16,244 nt of DNA from JBBRMW01 sp038239365 (GCA_038239365.1 JBBSEU010000116.1:1-16244); one strand, 5' to 3'; counted from the stretch's first letter, positions 5,930 through 13,245 are shown. The notes: generated by a model not told the origin, from the sequence alone. Numbers and translations: made by a program.

Positions 5930-7591
5930 ATGCAGCGACGGACTTTACTCATGTTGGCTTTGCTGTTTGCGTTGATGCTCAGTGCGTGCAACTTTGGCGG
6001 CCAGGCACAGGCCGATCCGCCTATAACAGCGCCCACCGTAACCAGCGCGCCGACGGTGGCAACTGCCGCGCCAACATCGGAAGCACGGGCCGCAACAGCA
6101 GCCGCGACCCAAATAGCCACGACTGCACCCGCCACCAAAGCACCAACGACGCTGCCCACCACGCAGGCGCAGTCAGCCATACCCGCAACCAGCGCCCCTG
6201 TAGTGACGAGCGCGCCCGCAACCGCCGCCAACAGCCCGAATACCACCTCAAGTGGTGCGCCGCGTGTGCTGGCCTGGAACAAGGACGCCAAAATGGTTGC
6301 CTGGTACGCCACAAGTGGACAGCCACAAAAAGTGGCCGAAGGTGCTGCAACTCGTGTACTTCCCTGCGGCATCACTCCGTCAGGCGATCAGATGTTACTA
6401 TATCGGGGCGACACGGTTGCCCAACCAAATTTGATTCCGCTCTCTGGCAGCGATCAGCCCAAACCGATTGGCGATGGCAGCGCACTTGCCTGCGAACTGA
6501 GCGGGCGCACGGCATTCAGCCCGGATGGAACGCGGCTGGCCTACATCAAATACGCCTCAGACGCGACGATCAATGTTGATTTCACAATGGGCACGCTGCG
6601 ACTCCTCAAAATGCCCGATCTGACCGAGATCATGGCGATTGACAAAGTGACCGCCTTCAATCTGCAAAACGATGGCGCGGCGATCCTCAAATTTCTGACG
6701 AACTCTAAGGGACAATCGGATCGTGCCGATCTGACGTGGTGGGATACTTCCAGCAATAAAGAGCGCCCGCTCGAATTGAACTTCAGCTCACTCGATAACT
6801 GCGTTTTCACGAGTGGCCGTGTGCTGCGCGTTGGCGATAAGGTGTATACGTCGCTCGGTGAACGCTGTACCAAACCGACAGGCAGTGTCTATCGTATTTT
6901 GCGAACCGATTTCGCGGGCGGCAACAGCACCAATTTCGTTGATAAAACAGCTTCGGGCGGCAAATACTACCCGAACACGAACACCAACGATCTGTTTGCG
7001 CTGCCCGATGGCAAGGGATTAATCGCGCTCTATCCCAATGGCTTGTCTACCGAAGTGGCAAATCTGATATGGATTAATCTGGCTGATGGCAAGGTGACGC
7101 CGATCCTGTCCGCCGTTGTCACCGATCAGTCGCCTACCCCGATGCCGCGCCGCTTCCTACGCAATCCACAGGGCACGCAGTTAGCCATGATCACGCGCAA
7201 CGGCAACGGCGGCGAAACGCTGTACGTCTATGATCTGTCTAAACCGGAGAGCGATCCGGCGCAAGTCACAGACGCCAATCGCAGCAATCGTATCAACGCA
7301 CTGGCCTGGAACAAGGCCGGGGATCGGCTGGTATATGTCGTGGCGGGCGATGATCCGTCGCTGTCCTACTTCGATCTCAAAGGTGAGAAAAAACTGGTGA
7401 CGCGCGGTGTCTTCCAGGGCTTGATGATCAATGCGGAAGGTACATCGGCGGCCACTTCCGAACAGGTGTTGGCCGATAAAAACGACCTACGCAACAACCT
7501 GGTTTTGCTCTCACTGAGCGATGGCACACGTACCAAACTGGTTGAAGGTCAAAAAGGCGACTCGGCGCTTGTGCCGCTGATCATGCGCTGA
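5930..7591 (+). CDS. Lipoprotein with Thr/Pro/Ala-rich stalk and propeller-like C-terminal domain
   Basis: This 553-residue protein starts MQRRTLLMLALLFALMLSAC, a classic lipoprotein signal with lipobox LSAC and lipidated cysteine C20. Residues about 28-110 are almost entirely T, A, P, S and V, which looks like a flexible stalk holding the folded part away from the membrane. The C-terminal 440 residues contain repeated strand-rich units of the WD40/TolB-like kind, such as FSPDGTRLAYIKY (196-208) and two related LAWNK units, one at 114-118 and one near the C terminus. A periplasmic or surface beta-propeller is therefore likely, but I see no enzyme motif. Such domains usually bind partners or ligands. 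The gene follows the two CxxxCW paralogues on the same strand, and the three may act together in the envelope. It ends just before a hairpin at 7597-7617. Confidence 0.85.
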   Translation: MQRRTLLMLALLFALMLSACNFGGQAQADPPITAPTVTSAPTVATAAPTSEARAATAAATQIATTAPATKAPTTLPTTQAQSAIPATSAPVVTSAPATAANSPNTTSSGAPRVLAWNKDAKMVAWYATSGQPQKVAEGAATRVLPCGITPSGDQMLLYRGDTVAQPNLIPLSGSDQPKPIGDGSALACELSGRTAFSPDGTRLAYIKYASDATINVDFTMGTLRLLKMPDLTEIMAIDKVTAFNLQNDGAAILKFLTNSKGQSDRADLTWWDTSSNKERPLELNFSSLDNCVFTSGRVLRVGDKVYTSLGERCTKPTGSVYRILRTDFAGGNSTNFVDKTASGGKYYPNTNTNDLFALPDGKGLIALYPNGLSTEVANLIWINLADGKVTPILSAVVTDQSPTPMPRRFLRNPQGTQLAMITRNGNGGETLYVYDLSKPESDPAQVTDANRSNRINALAWNKAGDRLVYVVAGDDPSLSYFDLKGEKKLVTRGVFQGLMINAEGTSAATSEQVLADKNDLRNNLVLLSLSDGTRTKLVEGQKGDSALVPLIMR

Positions 7592-7596
7592 GGCAA

Positions 7597-7617
7597 GCCG
7601 GGGACTTGATCCCCGGC
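7597..7617. terminator. Perfect 8-bp hairpin between convergent genes, possible bidirectional terminator
   Basis: GCCGGGGA, a five-base loop CTTGA, and TCCCCGGC form a perfect GC-rich stem of eight pairs. It begins 5 bases after the lipoprotein stop and ends 6 bases before the stop of the convergent GNAT gene, the expected place for a shared terminator. No run of T follows on either strand, so it is not a textbook intrinsic terminator. It may also be a copy of a small dispersed palindrome. Confidence 0.5.
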
Positions 7618-7623
7618 ACAAAC

Positions 7624-7923
7624 TCAGGGAATATCGATCACGAGTGGTTCATATTCCGGGTGGCGCTTGATATAGGTTTTGACGAAGGGGCACAGCGGCA
7701 CAACGCCAGCCCCTTCGGCTTTGGCCGTTTCCAGCGCGTTTTTCACCAGCTTATCGGCGATGCCCCGCCCACCATATTCACGCGGGACGCCCGTATGCGT
7801 GAAGATGTACGCGCCGCCTTCTTTTTGATACTCGACTACGCCCAACTGATCGGCCAACTGAACCTCAAAGCGGTTCGCCGCCGGGTTGTTTTTCACTTCA
7901 AGGGTTTGTACGTCAATGTCCAT
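7624..7923 (-). CDS. Small GNAT-like N-acetyltransferase (YjdJ/COG2388 type)
   Basis: This 99-residue protein matches the short single-domain GCN5-related acetyltransferases of the YjdJ/COG2388 group (Pfam GNAT_acetyltr_2). The pattern is visible along its whole length: NRFEVQL (17-23), the strand YIFTHTGVP (39-47), the acetyl-CoA loop GGRGIADKLV (51-60), and the hallmark VVPLCPFVKTYIKRHPEY (74-91). Members are thought to acetylate small molecules or proteins; the substrate is unknown. I chose ATG 7923 because it places the first strand where the family starts. A TTG at 7938 would add five residues. Neither has a strong ribosome binding site. It is 41 bases downstream of the AAA+ ATPase and may be the last gene of that unit. 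A 6-bp inverted repeat (GAGCCA / TGGCTC) spans this gap. Confidence 0.85.
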   Translation of the reverse strand: MDIDVQTLEVKNNPAANRFEVQLADQLGVVEYQKEGGAYIFTHTGVPREYGGRGIADKLVKNALETAKAEGAGVVPLCPFVKTYIKRHPEYEPLVIDIP

Positions 7924-7964
7924 TTGAGCCACTTTCAACTATTGATCATGGCTCCTGGACGACT

Positions 7965-9302
7965 CTAGACGAAGTAACTCTTACAAGCATCGTCAATGGT
8001 GGCCGGAGTCAGGCGCGGCGCTTTGCTCTCGTATTCGGCCATCGCCTTGACGATCTTGAGCAAGTCGCGCGGGTGAACGGCTTGCATGGCGCGGTGTGGC
8101 TTACGATACCACTCCTGAACCAGGTGCATGTACGTTTCCTTATCGGGCGGCGGAACACCCAACTTCTGGCACATCGTCATAAAGATTTTGAAGAACATGG
8201 CGTCATCCGGGCTTTCGACCTGCACCTTCATCTGAATGCGCCGCAGGAAAGCGCCATCGACCAGTTGATTCGGGTCAAGATTGGTGCTGAACACGATCAA
8301 CTGACGGAACGGCATTTGAATCGTCTGACCGGTGCGAAGCCGCAAAAAGTCGAAGCCCGATTCGAGCGGCACAATCCAGCGGTTGAGCAGTTCAGTCGGC
8401 TTCATCTGCTGTCGGCCAAAGTCATCAATCAGGAACATGCCGCCGTTGGCCTTCATCTGGAGCGGCCCTTCGTAGAACTTGCTGACTTCATCATAGCGCA
8501 GTTCAAGGGCTTCCATCGTCAGTTCGCCACCGACCATTACCGCCGGGCGCTTGAACATGCCCCAGCGCCGATCATACGGCCCCAACTGATCGAGGTCTTC
8601 TTTGGTAAACTCGATCTCTTTGTGAACCAATTGATCGAACACGCCGATGATCTGACCGCCCGTTGTGACCGCATAGGGCATCCAGATCGGGTCAGAACCG
8701 GCGATCAGTTCAGCGATGGCTTCCGCAACAGTCGTCTTGCCGTTGCCGGGCGGGCCGTACAGGAAGATCGACGATCCAGCATTGATCGCGGGGCCGATCC
8801 GGCGGTGAAAGCCTTCCTGCAAAATCAGATGTGAGAGCGCCTCTTGCACCGTATCAGGGTTCACCCGGCGGCGACTGCCTGTTTGCAGCAAAATCGCCTG
8901 ATTGTACAGTTCAATCGGGATGGGCGTCGGGCCAATGTACTGGCTGCGCTCGAAAGCATCCCGCGCGCGTACTGCCCCCTCATCGGTCAGGCGATAAACA
9001 TAGCTGGCACGTCCCAGGTTGCCCGCCTTCGCAATCTCGACCAGGTGTTCCTGCTGCATCTTGAGCAGCAGCACATCGAGCAGTTTCAGGCTCAGGCACA
9101 GCACATCCATCATGCGCCGCACGCTCACTTCGCCTTCCTGCCGCAGGATACGCATGATCAAGTCGTTGACGATACTCGGCGGAATGCCCAGTTCGTCGGT
9201 GCTTTGCGGCTCTTGCAGCAGTTGTTCGATGGCGGTGGGCTGGTGTGCCTCGGCGGGGCGCGGTGCCTGTTTGATCTCTTCGTTTTGCTTCTGTTGTTCC
9301 AC
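7965..9302 (-). CDS. Winged-helix AAA+ ATPase, last glycosyltransferase-cluster gene before the GNAT gene
   Basis: This 445-residue protein has a polar N-terminus (1-25), a helical winged-helix-like region (about 36-118, ending YVYRLTDEGAVRARDAFERS), then an AAA+ ATPase core. Core motifs are Walker A GPPGNGKT (183-190), Walker B FLIDDFGR (290-297), sensor-1 N341 in FSTNLDP, and arginine finger candidates R354/R355 in AFLRR. A C-terminal lid follows with AVHPRDLLKIV (408-418). I recall a widespread bacterial family with this arrangement that is annotated only as AAA family ATPase; its role is not established. Winged helix plus AAA+ suggests nucleic-acid binding or a partner-remodelling switch. 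The start is GTG, supported by GAGGA six bases upstream. It lies three bases after the stop of the fused glycosyltransferase, so the two are almost certainly cotranscribed. Confidence 0.85.
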   Translation of the reverse strand: MEQQKQNEEIKQAPRPAEAHQPTAIEQLLQEPQSTDELGIPPSIVNDLIMRILRQEGEVSVRRMMDVLCLSLKLLDVLLLKMQQEHLVEIAKAGNLGRASYVYRLTDEGAVRARDAFERSQYIGPTPIPIELYNQAILLQTGSRRRVNPDTVQEALSHLILQEGFHRRIGPAINAGSSIFLYGPPGNGKTTVAEAIAELIAGSDPIWMPYAVTTGGQIIGVFDQLVHKEIEFTKEDLDQLGPYDRRWGMFKRPAVMVGGELTMEALELRYDEVSKFYEGPLQMKANGGMFLIDDFGRQQMKPTELLNRWIVPLESGFDFLRLRTGQTIQMPFRQLIVFSTNLDPNQLVDGAFLRRIQMKVQVESPDDAMFFKIFMTMCQKLGVPPPDKETYMHLVQEWYRKPHRAMQAVHPRDLLKIVKAMAEYESKAPRLTPATIDDACKSYFV

Positions 9303-9305
9303 GTC

Positions 9306-11174
9306 TCATCCTCGTCTATCTATGATGATCGATTGGCCTGGGTGGAGTACCTCAAAGCGCGACGGGCCACGAGCGCCGCGCAGCACCACTGCAATCACAA
9401 AGCGGGGCAGGCGCAGCATACGCCGCCAACGCCAGGGCTGATGAATCAGACGGTGCAGCCATTCCAGCCCCAATCGCTGCATCCCGCGCGGCGCACGCCG
9501 GGCAACGCCTGTCACAAAATCGAACGCGCCGCCCACCCCCATCGACACACGCGGGCGCAAACGGGGTAGGTTGCGGGCGATCCATTTGTCCTGGTTCGGC
9601 GCGCCATAAGCCACAAACAAGATGTCCGCGCCGCTCTGGTTGATCCGTTCGATGAGCGCGTCTTCCTCATGCGGCGCGGGACTGCCTGCGAATGCCCCGA
9701 CGACCTGCAATGTGGGGTAGCGCGCGGTCAGAACTTCGGCGGCTCTGGCGGCCACGCCCGGTGCTGCCCCCAGAAAGAACAATTTCCAACCTTTACGCGC
9801 GGCACGTTCCGCGATCAGTGGCACGCCATCCGACCCGGTCACACGTTCTGGCAGCGGCTTACCAAGTCGTTTGGCCGCCCATAACAACCCGACACCGTCA
9901 GGAATACATAGATCGGCGCGCTTCAAAATATTATAGAAGTGAATATCGTTTTGTGCTGACATGACAAATTCGGGATTGACGGTGCAAATCTGGCGCGGCA
10001 CATCACCTTTCACCCATTCGCCAATCTGATCGAGCAGTGCCGCAAAGGTGATCGCGCGAATGGGGATGCCGAGGATGTTTGCCTCACCCCCCTGCCCCCT
10101 CTCCACTTGTGGAGAGGGGGAGTCGGAGGTGAGGCTAAACACATCCTCAACGGTCAGGGTTCGCATACAGGTTCGGGCGGCGCAGCCTTCGCGCAAGCCA
10201 ACCGTATTGCCCACATAGCTGCATGGACTGCACCGCACCCCTGTCCGCACGACGCGCGCGGTTGGCGACCAGGGATGCCATGCCTCGTGATTGCTGGGGC
10301 CATACAGCGCCGTGACCTGTGTACCTGACGCGGCGGCGATGTGCATCACGCCGGAGTCCGCGCCATAAAATCGTTCGCAGCGGGCTAGCACGGCGGCCAA
10401 CTGATTCAGCGTCGTTTGTCCGGTCAAATTAATTGGGGCATGGCGCATTGTGCCGATCATTTCAGCAGCATCATCGTTCGTGCCGCCGACGATCACGATT
10501 TGAGCGCCGCATTCATCCACCAATCGATCCGCCAATGCCGCGAACTTGTCCGCTTCCCAACGCCGCGCCAAACTGTAGCCGCCGCTGCCCGGGTGAATGG
10601 CGATCAAGCGTTTGGCCTGTTCGATTGGCAAATGCGCTGCCGCCCAGGCGTGATCCGCTTCCGAAATGCCGATATGCAGCCGTTCATCCGTCGTCGATGC
10701 GCCAACCAGCGCGGCTACCTCCAGCCAGTAGCGAACCTGATGCTGCGCGCCGAAACCCTGATCGATCACCCGATCTGTCAGAAACCAGCCCTTGCCATTA
10801 TCGAGTCCGACTCGGCGTTTGGCACCTGCGGCGAAGGCCAGCGCCGCGTACTTGGCCGCGCCAAAACGAGTCGTCAGGTGATGAAAGATCAGCACCGTAT
10901 CGTAATGGCCGCGCCGTAATCGCCTCGCCAATGCCAGCGCCGCCCGCAAATTACCGGGCTTGATCAGATTTTTGGGATGATCGAAGGCAAACTTATTGAA
11001 AAGGATCACCTCATCCGCCAAACCCGTCCCGCTCAGGATCGGCGCGGCGTGTTCAGTGGTCAGCACGTCGATGCGGGCCTCTGGATAGGTTTCACGGAGC
11101 GCGGCCAGTGCGGGCGTGATCAATATCAGATCGCCAATATCAGCCAGTTCAACCGCCAGAAAACGCTCAGGCAT
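9306..11174 (-). CDS. Fused GT9 heptosyltransferase-like and WecG/TagA/CpsF (GT26) glycosyltransferase
   Basis: This 622-residue protein joins two complete glycosyltransferases. Residues 1-345 are a GT9/WaaF-type domain: DIGDLILITPALAAL (12-26), HPGSGG (194-199), the GADSGVMHIAAA box (271-282), and a four-cysteine tail (C315, C318, C331, C336) ending LTVEDVF. Residues 367-600 are WecG/TagA/CpsF: ILGIPIRAITF, TVNPEFVMSAQND (398-410), IPDGVGLLWAAKRLG (424-438), ERVTGSD (443-449), FFLGAAPGVA (466-475) and GVGGAFDFVTG (546-556). GT9 enzymes add heptose-like sugars and GT26 enzymes add N-acetyl-mannosamine-type residues to lipid-linked acceptors, so a role in envelope glycan assembly at the membrane is likely. 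The 19-residue linker (347-365) is encoded by a palindromic repeat. The ATG overlaps the end of the upstream GT4 gene by 8 bases. Confidence 0.9.
   Translation of the reverse strand: MPERFLAVELADIGDLILITPALAALRETYPEARIDVLTTEHAAPILSGTGLADEVILFNKFAFDHPKNLIKPGNLRAALALARRLRRGHYDTVLIFHHLTTRFGAAKYAALAFAAGAKRRVGLDNGKGWFLTDRVIDQGFGAQHQVRYWLEVAALVGASTTDERLHIGISEADHAWAAAHLPIEQAKRLIAIHPGSGGYSLARRWEADKFAALADRLVDECGAQIVIVGGTNDDAAEMIGTMRHAPINLTGQTTLNQLAAVLARCERFYGADSGVMHIAAASGTQVTALYGPSNHEAWHPWSPTARVVRTGVRCSPCSYVGNTVGLREGCAARTCMRTLTVEDVFSLTSDSPSPQVERGQGGEANILGIPIRAITFAALLDQIGEWVKGDVPRQICTVNPEFVMSAQNDIHFYNILKRADLCIPDGVGLLWAAKRLGKPLPERVTGSDGVPLIAERAARKGWKLFFLGAAPGVAARAAEVLTARYPTLQVVGAFAGSPAPHEEDALIERINQSGADILFVAYGAPNQDKWIARNLPRLRPRVSMGVGGAFDFVTGVARRAPRGMQRLGLEWLHRLIHQPWRWRRMLRLPRFVIAVVLRGARGPSRFEVLHPGQSIIIDRRG
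9309..9313 (-). promoter_or_regulatory. Ribosome binding site that fixes the GTG start of the AAA+ ATPase
   Basis: On the minus strand GAGGA ends six bases before the GTG at 9302-9300. It lies just before the stop codon of the upstream fused glycosyltransferase gene. No in-frame ATG with comparable support is nearby. Confidence 0.6.
10081..10135. repeat. Palindromic interspersed repeat inserted in frame within the glycosyltransferase fusion
   Basis: A 12-bp perfect inverted repeat with a two-base loop (arms 10095-10106 and 10109-10120, core CTCCAC-TT-GTGGAG) is flanked by outer arms GCCTCACC (10081-10088) and GGTGAGGC (10128-10135). The whole 55 bases can fold into one long hairpin. It encodes residues 347-365 of the fused glycosyltransferase, reading SPSPQVERGQGGE, a translation I recall from a common dispersed palindrome of Chloroflexota and some other bacteria. 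Its boundaries coincide with the junction between the GT9 and GT26 domains. Confidence 0.8.
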
Positions 11175-12252
11175 CTTCTAACGCCTTCAACGTTTGTTCG
11201 GCTGCCGCGCGCCATGTGAACTTTTCGGCCTGATGGTAGCCGCGCCTGACCAGTTCGGCGCGTAATTCAGGTTCGTTGAGTAACCGCTCCATGCCCTGCC
11301 GAAGCGCGTTCACATCGGATGGATCAACCAACAGCGCCGCATTCCCCGCCAACTCAGGCAGCGACGATGTATTGCTGCACAAAACGGGCGTACCGCAGCG
11401 CATCGCCTCGATCACCGGGAAGCCGAAACCCTCATACAACGACGGAAAAACGAGTGCCAGTGCGCCGCTGTACAACGCCGCAATATCGCGGTCATCGGCA
11501 TAGCCGGTCACGATGACGCCCGGCGCATCCGTCCGAATATCAGCCGAGAGCCAGCCTTTGCGTCCGGCCAAAACCAGCGCGACGTTTTCAGTGGACGGCA
11601 ACTCGCGGTAGGCGGCGATCAGGCGGGCGATATTTTTGCGCGGCTGGATTGTGCCCACAAACAACAGATACCGTTCAGGCAGCTTGTATTTGGCACGAAC
11701 GGCGGTGATTTGTGCATCAGAGGCGCGTTCGATGCCTTCAACGCCGGGATACACCACCCGAATTTTGCGCGCATCGACTCCATAATGAGCCGTTAAATCG
11801 CGGCGTGTGGCCTCAGAGTCAGCCAGGATGAGCGCGGCGCGGCGGGCACTGTAGCGCGTCGTCATGTCCAGGTAGAGTCGTGACAACTTCGGGTGTGCCG
11901 CCGGGAAATAGACATAACCCAGATCATGGATGGTCACGACGGCACGCCCCGGAAACAGGATCGGCAAGCTGTGTGCCGGGACAAACGTTACATCCGGCGA
12001 ATCGCGGTACAGTGCCGCCGCAAACCGAAGATGCGTCCACAAGCGGCGAAACGGGATCACGCGCGGCCTGACATTCGGCGCGGGCTGGAAAATGTCGCCG
12101 GGCTGATCCCGAAAATACAAGGTGAAACAGTGCGGTGAAGGCCGTTCGAGCAAGGCACGAATCAAGCGCAGCGCATAATTCTCGGTGCCGGTACGCTGTG
12201 CAGTTGTCGTGCGGCTGGCATCAATGGCGATGCGAAGGGAAAGCGACGGCAC
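11167..12252 (-). CDS. GT4 family glycosyltransferase (group 1)
   Basis: This 361-residue retaining glycosyltransferase has a GT-B fold. The N-terminal half carries LRIAIDASR (6-14), the GTENYALRL acceptor-side loop and the TIHDLGY box (107-113). The C-terminal half shows LLFVGTIQPRKNI (196-208, phosphate-contacting R205-K206), DIAALYSGALALVFPSLYEG, and the E-x7-E donor motif from E274 to E282 in EGFGFPVIEAMRCGTPVL. Donor and acceptor cannot be read from sequence, but mannosyl- or similar transfer to a lipid-linked glycan is typical. I chose the GTG at 12252 because the upstream open frame overlaps the preceding gene and the first strand begins right after it. The upstream gene's stop is two bases away. 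Its 3' end overlaps the next gene by 8 bases, indicating coupled translation. Confidence 0.88.
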   Translation of the reverse strand: MPSLSLRIAIDASRTTTAQRTGTENYALRLIRALLERPSPHCFTLYFRDQPGDIFQPAPNVRPRVIPFRRLWTHLRFAAALYRDSPDVTFVPAHSLPILFPGRAVVTIHDLGYVYFPAAHPKLSRLYLDMTTRYSARRAALILADSEATRRDLTAHYGVDARKIRVVYPGVEGIERASDAQITAVRAKYKLPERYLLFVGTIQPRKNIARLIAAYRELPSTENVALVLAGRKGWLSADIRTDAPGVIVTGYADDRDIAALYSGALALVFPSLYEGFGFPVIEAMRCGTPVLCSNTSSLPELAGNAALLVDPSDVNALRQGMERLLNEPELRAELVRRGYHQAEKFTWRAAAEQTLKALEDA

Positions 12253-12254
12253 GC

Positions 12255-12860
12255 TCAATTTTCCCGAAAGGTACGCGGCAGCAAGGCCAGCGCGATCAGC
12301 ACAAACACGAGCGGCCAATAGGCGGCCACGACGCGCAAGGTCGTACCGGGGACGAGTTGCAGCGTGAACAGCAGCGCCACACCGCTCCCGACGATGAACA
12401 GGATACCCGGCAGAATCAGGCCGCGATCATGGTTGCGCTCAAACAGAAACGTGAGCAGCGCCGCCAAGCCCACCACCATCAGCAGCAGCGGCCACCCCTG
12501 CGTCAATGTCACATTCTGCGCGTCACGGCTGAGCAAAGCCGCCACCACGCCAACCCATCCCAAGACCACAAGGCCGATAAAGAACAAACCGCGTTCGCGC
12601 CGCGCATTCAGTAGAAAGCGTGCAACCAGACTGACGCCCAACGCCCCAACACCGATCCCAAGTGCCAGTGCGGGCGTCAGTTCGGCGGGGCTGATCAAAT
12701 AGACCGCCCCCAGAACGATCATCAGCAAGGCAGGTAGCGCCGTACTGACCTGAGCGCGTCGGTTTTGCCGGAATTGTTGCGCGCGGGATTGACGCGATAA
12801 ATCGGCTTCGGCCTCGGCGTCATCGGTGTTCAAGTTAGGGTTAAGCGTACTGTCAGTCAT
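12255..12860 (-). CDS. Six-TM membrane protein with LiaI/LiaF-like (DUF5668-type) transmembrane units
   Basis: This 201-residue protein has a hydrophilic N-terminal tail (1-37, acidic then Arg/Gln-rich) and six hydrophobic helices at about 38-57, 62-84, 90-110, 122-140, 147-168 and 174-194. Helices pair into similar hairpins, and two end in the same pattern: GWPLLLMVVGLAALL (122-136) and YWPLVFVLIALALL (181-194). A polar-loop hairpin whose second helix starts with WP is typical of the LiaI/LiaF-like TM region (DUF5668). In LiaF-type proteins this region accompanies envelope-stress sensing; whether that holds here is unknown. The ATG has GAGAAG five bases upstream. It is the first gene of the glycosyltransferase unit, with two bases to the GT4 start. 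Assignment to DUF5668 is moderate; membrane topology is clear. Confidence 0.75.
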   Translation of the reverse strand: MTDSTLNPNLNTDDAEAEADLSRQSRAQQFRQNRRAQVSTALPALLMIVLGAVYLISPAELTPALALGIGVGALGVSLVARFLLNARRERGLFFIGLVVLGWVGVVAALLSRDAQNVTLTQGWPLLLMVVGLAALLTFLFERNHDRGLILPGILFIVGSGVALLFTLQLVPGTTLRVVAAYWPLVFVLIALALLPRTFREN

Positions 12861-12879
12861 GGGTTCTTCTCAAGCGACG

Positions 12880-12885
12880 TTACAC
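12880..12885 (-). promoter_or_regulatory. Possible -10 box for the glycosyltransferase unit
   Basis: On the minus strand TACAAT, a five-of-six match to TATAAT, appears about 20 bases upstream of the first ATG of the unit (12860). There is no convincing -35 at 16-18 bases. It falls inside a near-palindrome (GTTACA...TGTACC), which could be an operator. The 82-base gap between the EthD gene and this unit holds nothing else clear. Confidence 0.25.
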
Positions 12886-12942
12886 TATTGTACCTGTTTC
12901 GCCCAAAAGGACGCTAGCACCCTTGTACCAGATGTTAGTAAT

Positions 12943-13245
12943 CTATTCCTCGAATACTTCCGAGAAGATCAACTCGACGCGCTCTCCAGCATATTGCATC
13001 AAATCACTGCCAGCGGCGCGGCCTTCGGGCGAAAGCATGGCCGCGTCGAGCGCCGCAAAATCATCGAAGTAAAATTCGAGGATGCGATAGTAGGGCGACT
13101 TTCCACCAGGGCCGCCCAATACTACACACGCCTGACGACGACGCAGCCCCGGAAATTTTTCGAGCAGCATGAGGTTTTCGTTGTAGCGCGTCTCGAAACT
13201 GGTTTCATCCTGGGGTTGGCGAAACAACAGGGTTAGTTTGACCAT
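12943..13245 (-). CDS. EthD-like dimeric alpha/beta-barrel protein
   Basis: This 100-residue protein fits the EthD family of small ferredoxin-like dimers. Its start MVKLTLLFRQPQDETSFETRY places the first strand and the conserved F...Y...H/N region (residues 17-24), followed by KFPGLRRRQ (30-38), a PYYRILEFYFDD strand (51-62), ALDAAMLSPEGRAAGSDL (65-82) and a final strand ELIFSEV (91-97). The position often held by His in NxHxP-type members is replaced here by NENLML, so catalysis is doubtful. EthD itself accompanies ether-degrading P450s, but most homologues are of unknown role. ATG 13245 has AAGG five bases upstream; a GTG two codons earlier is less likely. It is transcribed away from tRNA-Asn. 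Confidence 0.82.
   Translation of the reverse strand: MVKLTLLFRQPQDETSFETRYNENLMLLEKFPGLRRRQACVVLGGPGGKSPYYRILEFYFDDFAALDAAMLSPEGRAAGSDLMQYAGERVELIFSEVFEE

Noticed and set aside
5911..6579. Alternative frames on both strands over the low-complexity start of the lipoprotein gene.
   Set aside because: The Thr/Pro/Ala-coding DNA keeps other frames open by composition. Only the frame with a lipobox and AGGAG site is supported.
8073..8834. A 253-codon plus-strand open frame antisense to the AAA+ ATPase.
   Set aside because: No ribosome binding site, composition typical of a shadow frame, and the opposite strand encodes a well-formed ATPase.
10081..10135. The palindrome at the glycosyltransferase junction as an intrinsic terminator.
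   Set aside because: The reading frame continues through it without a stop, no T run follows, and the downstream domain is complete and in frame.
12253..12318. Extension of the GT4 gene upstream to a TTG at 12318.
   Set aside because: It would overlap the membrane-protein gene by 64 bases, and the added residues do not match the family. GTG 12252 fits the first beta strand.
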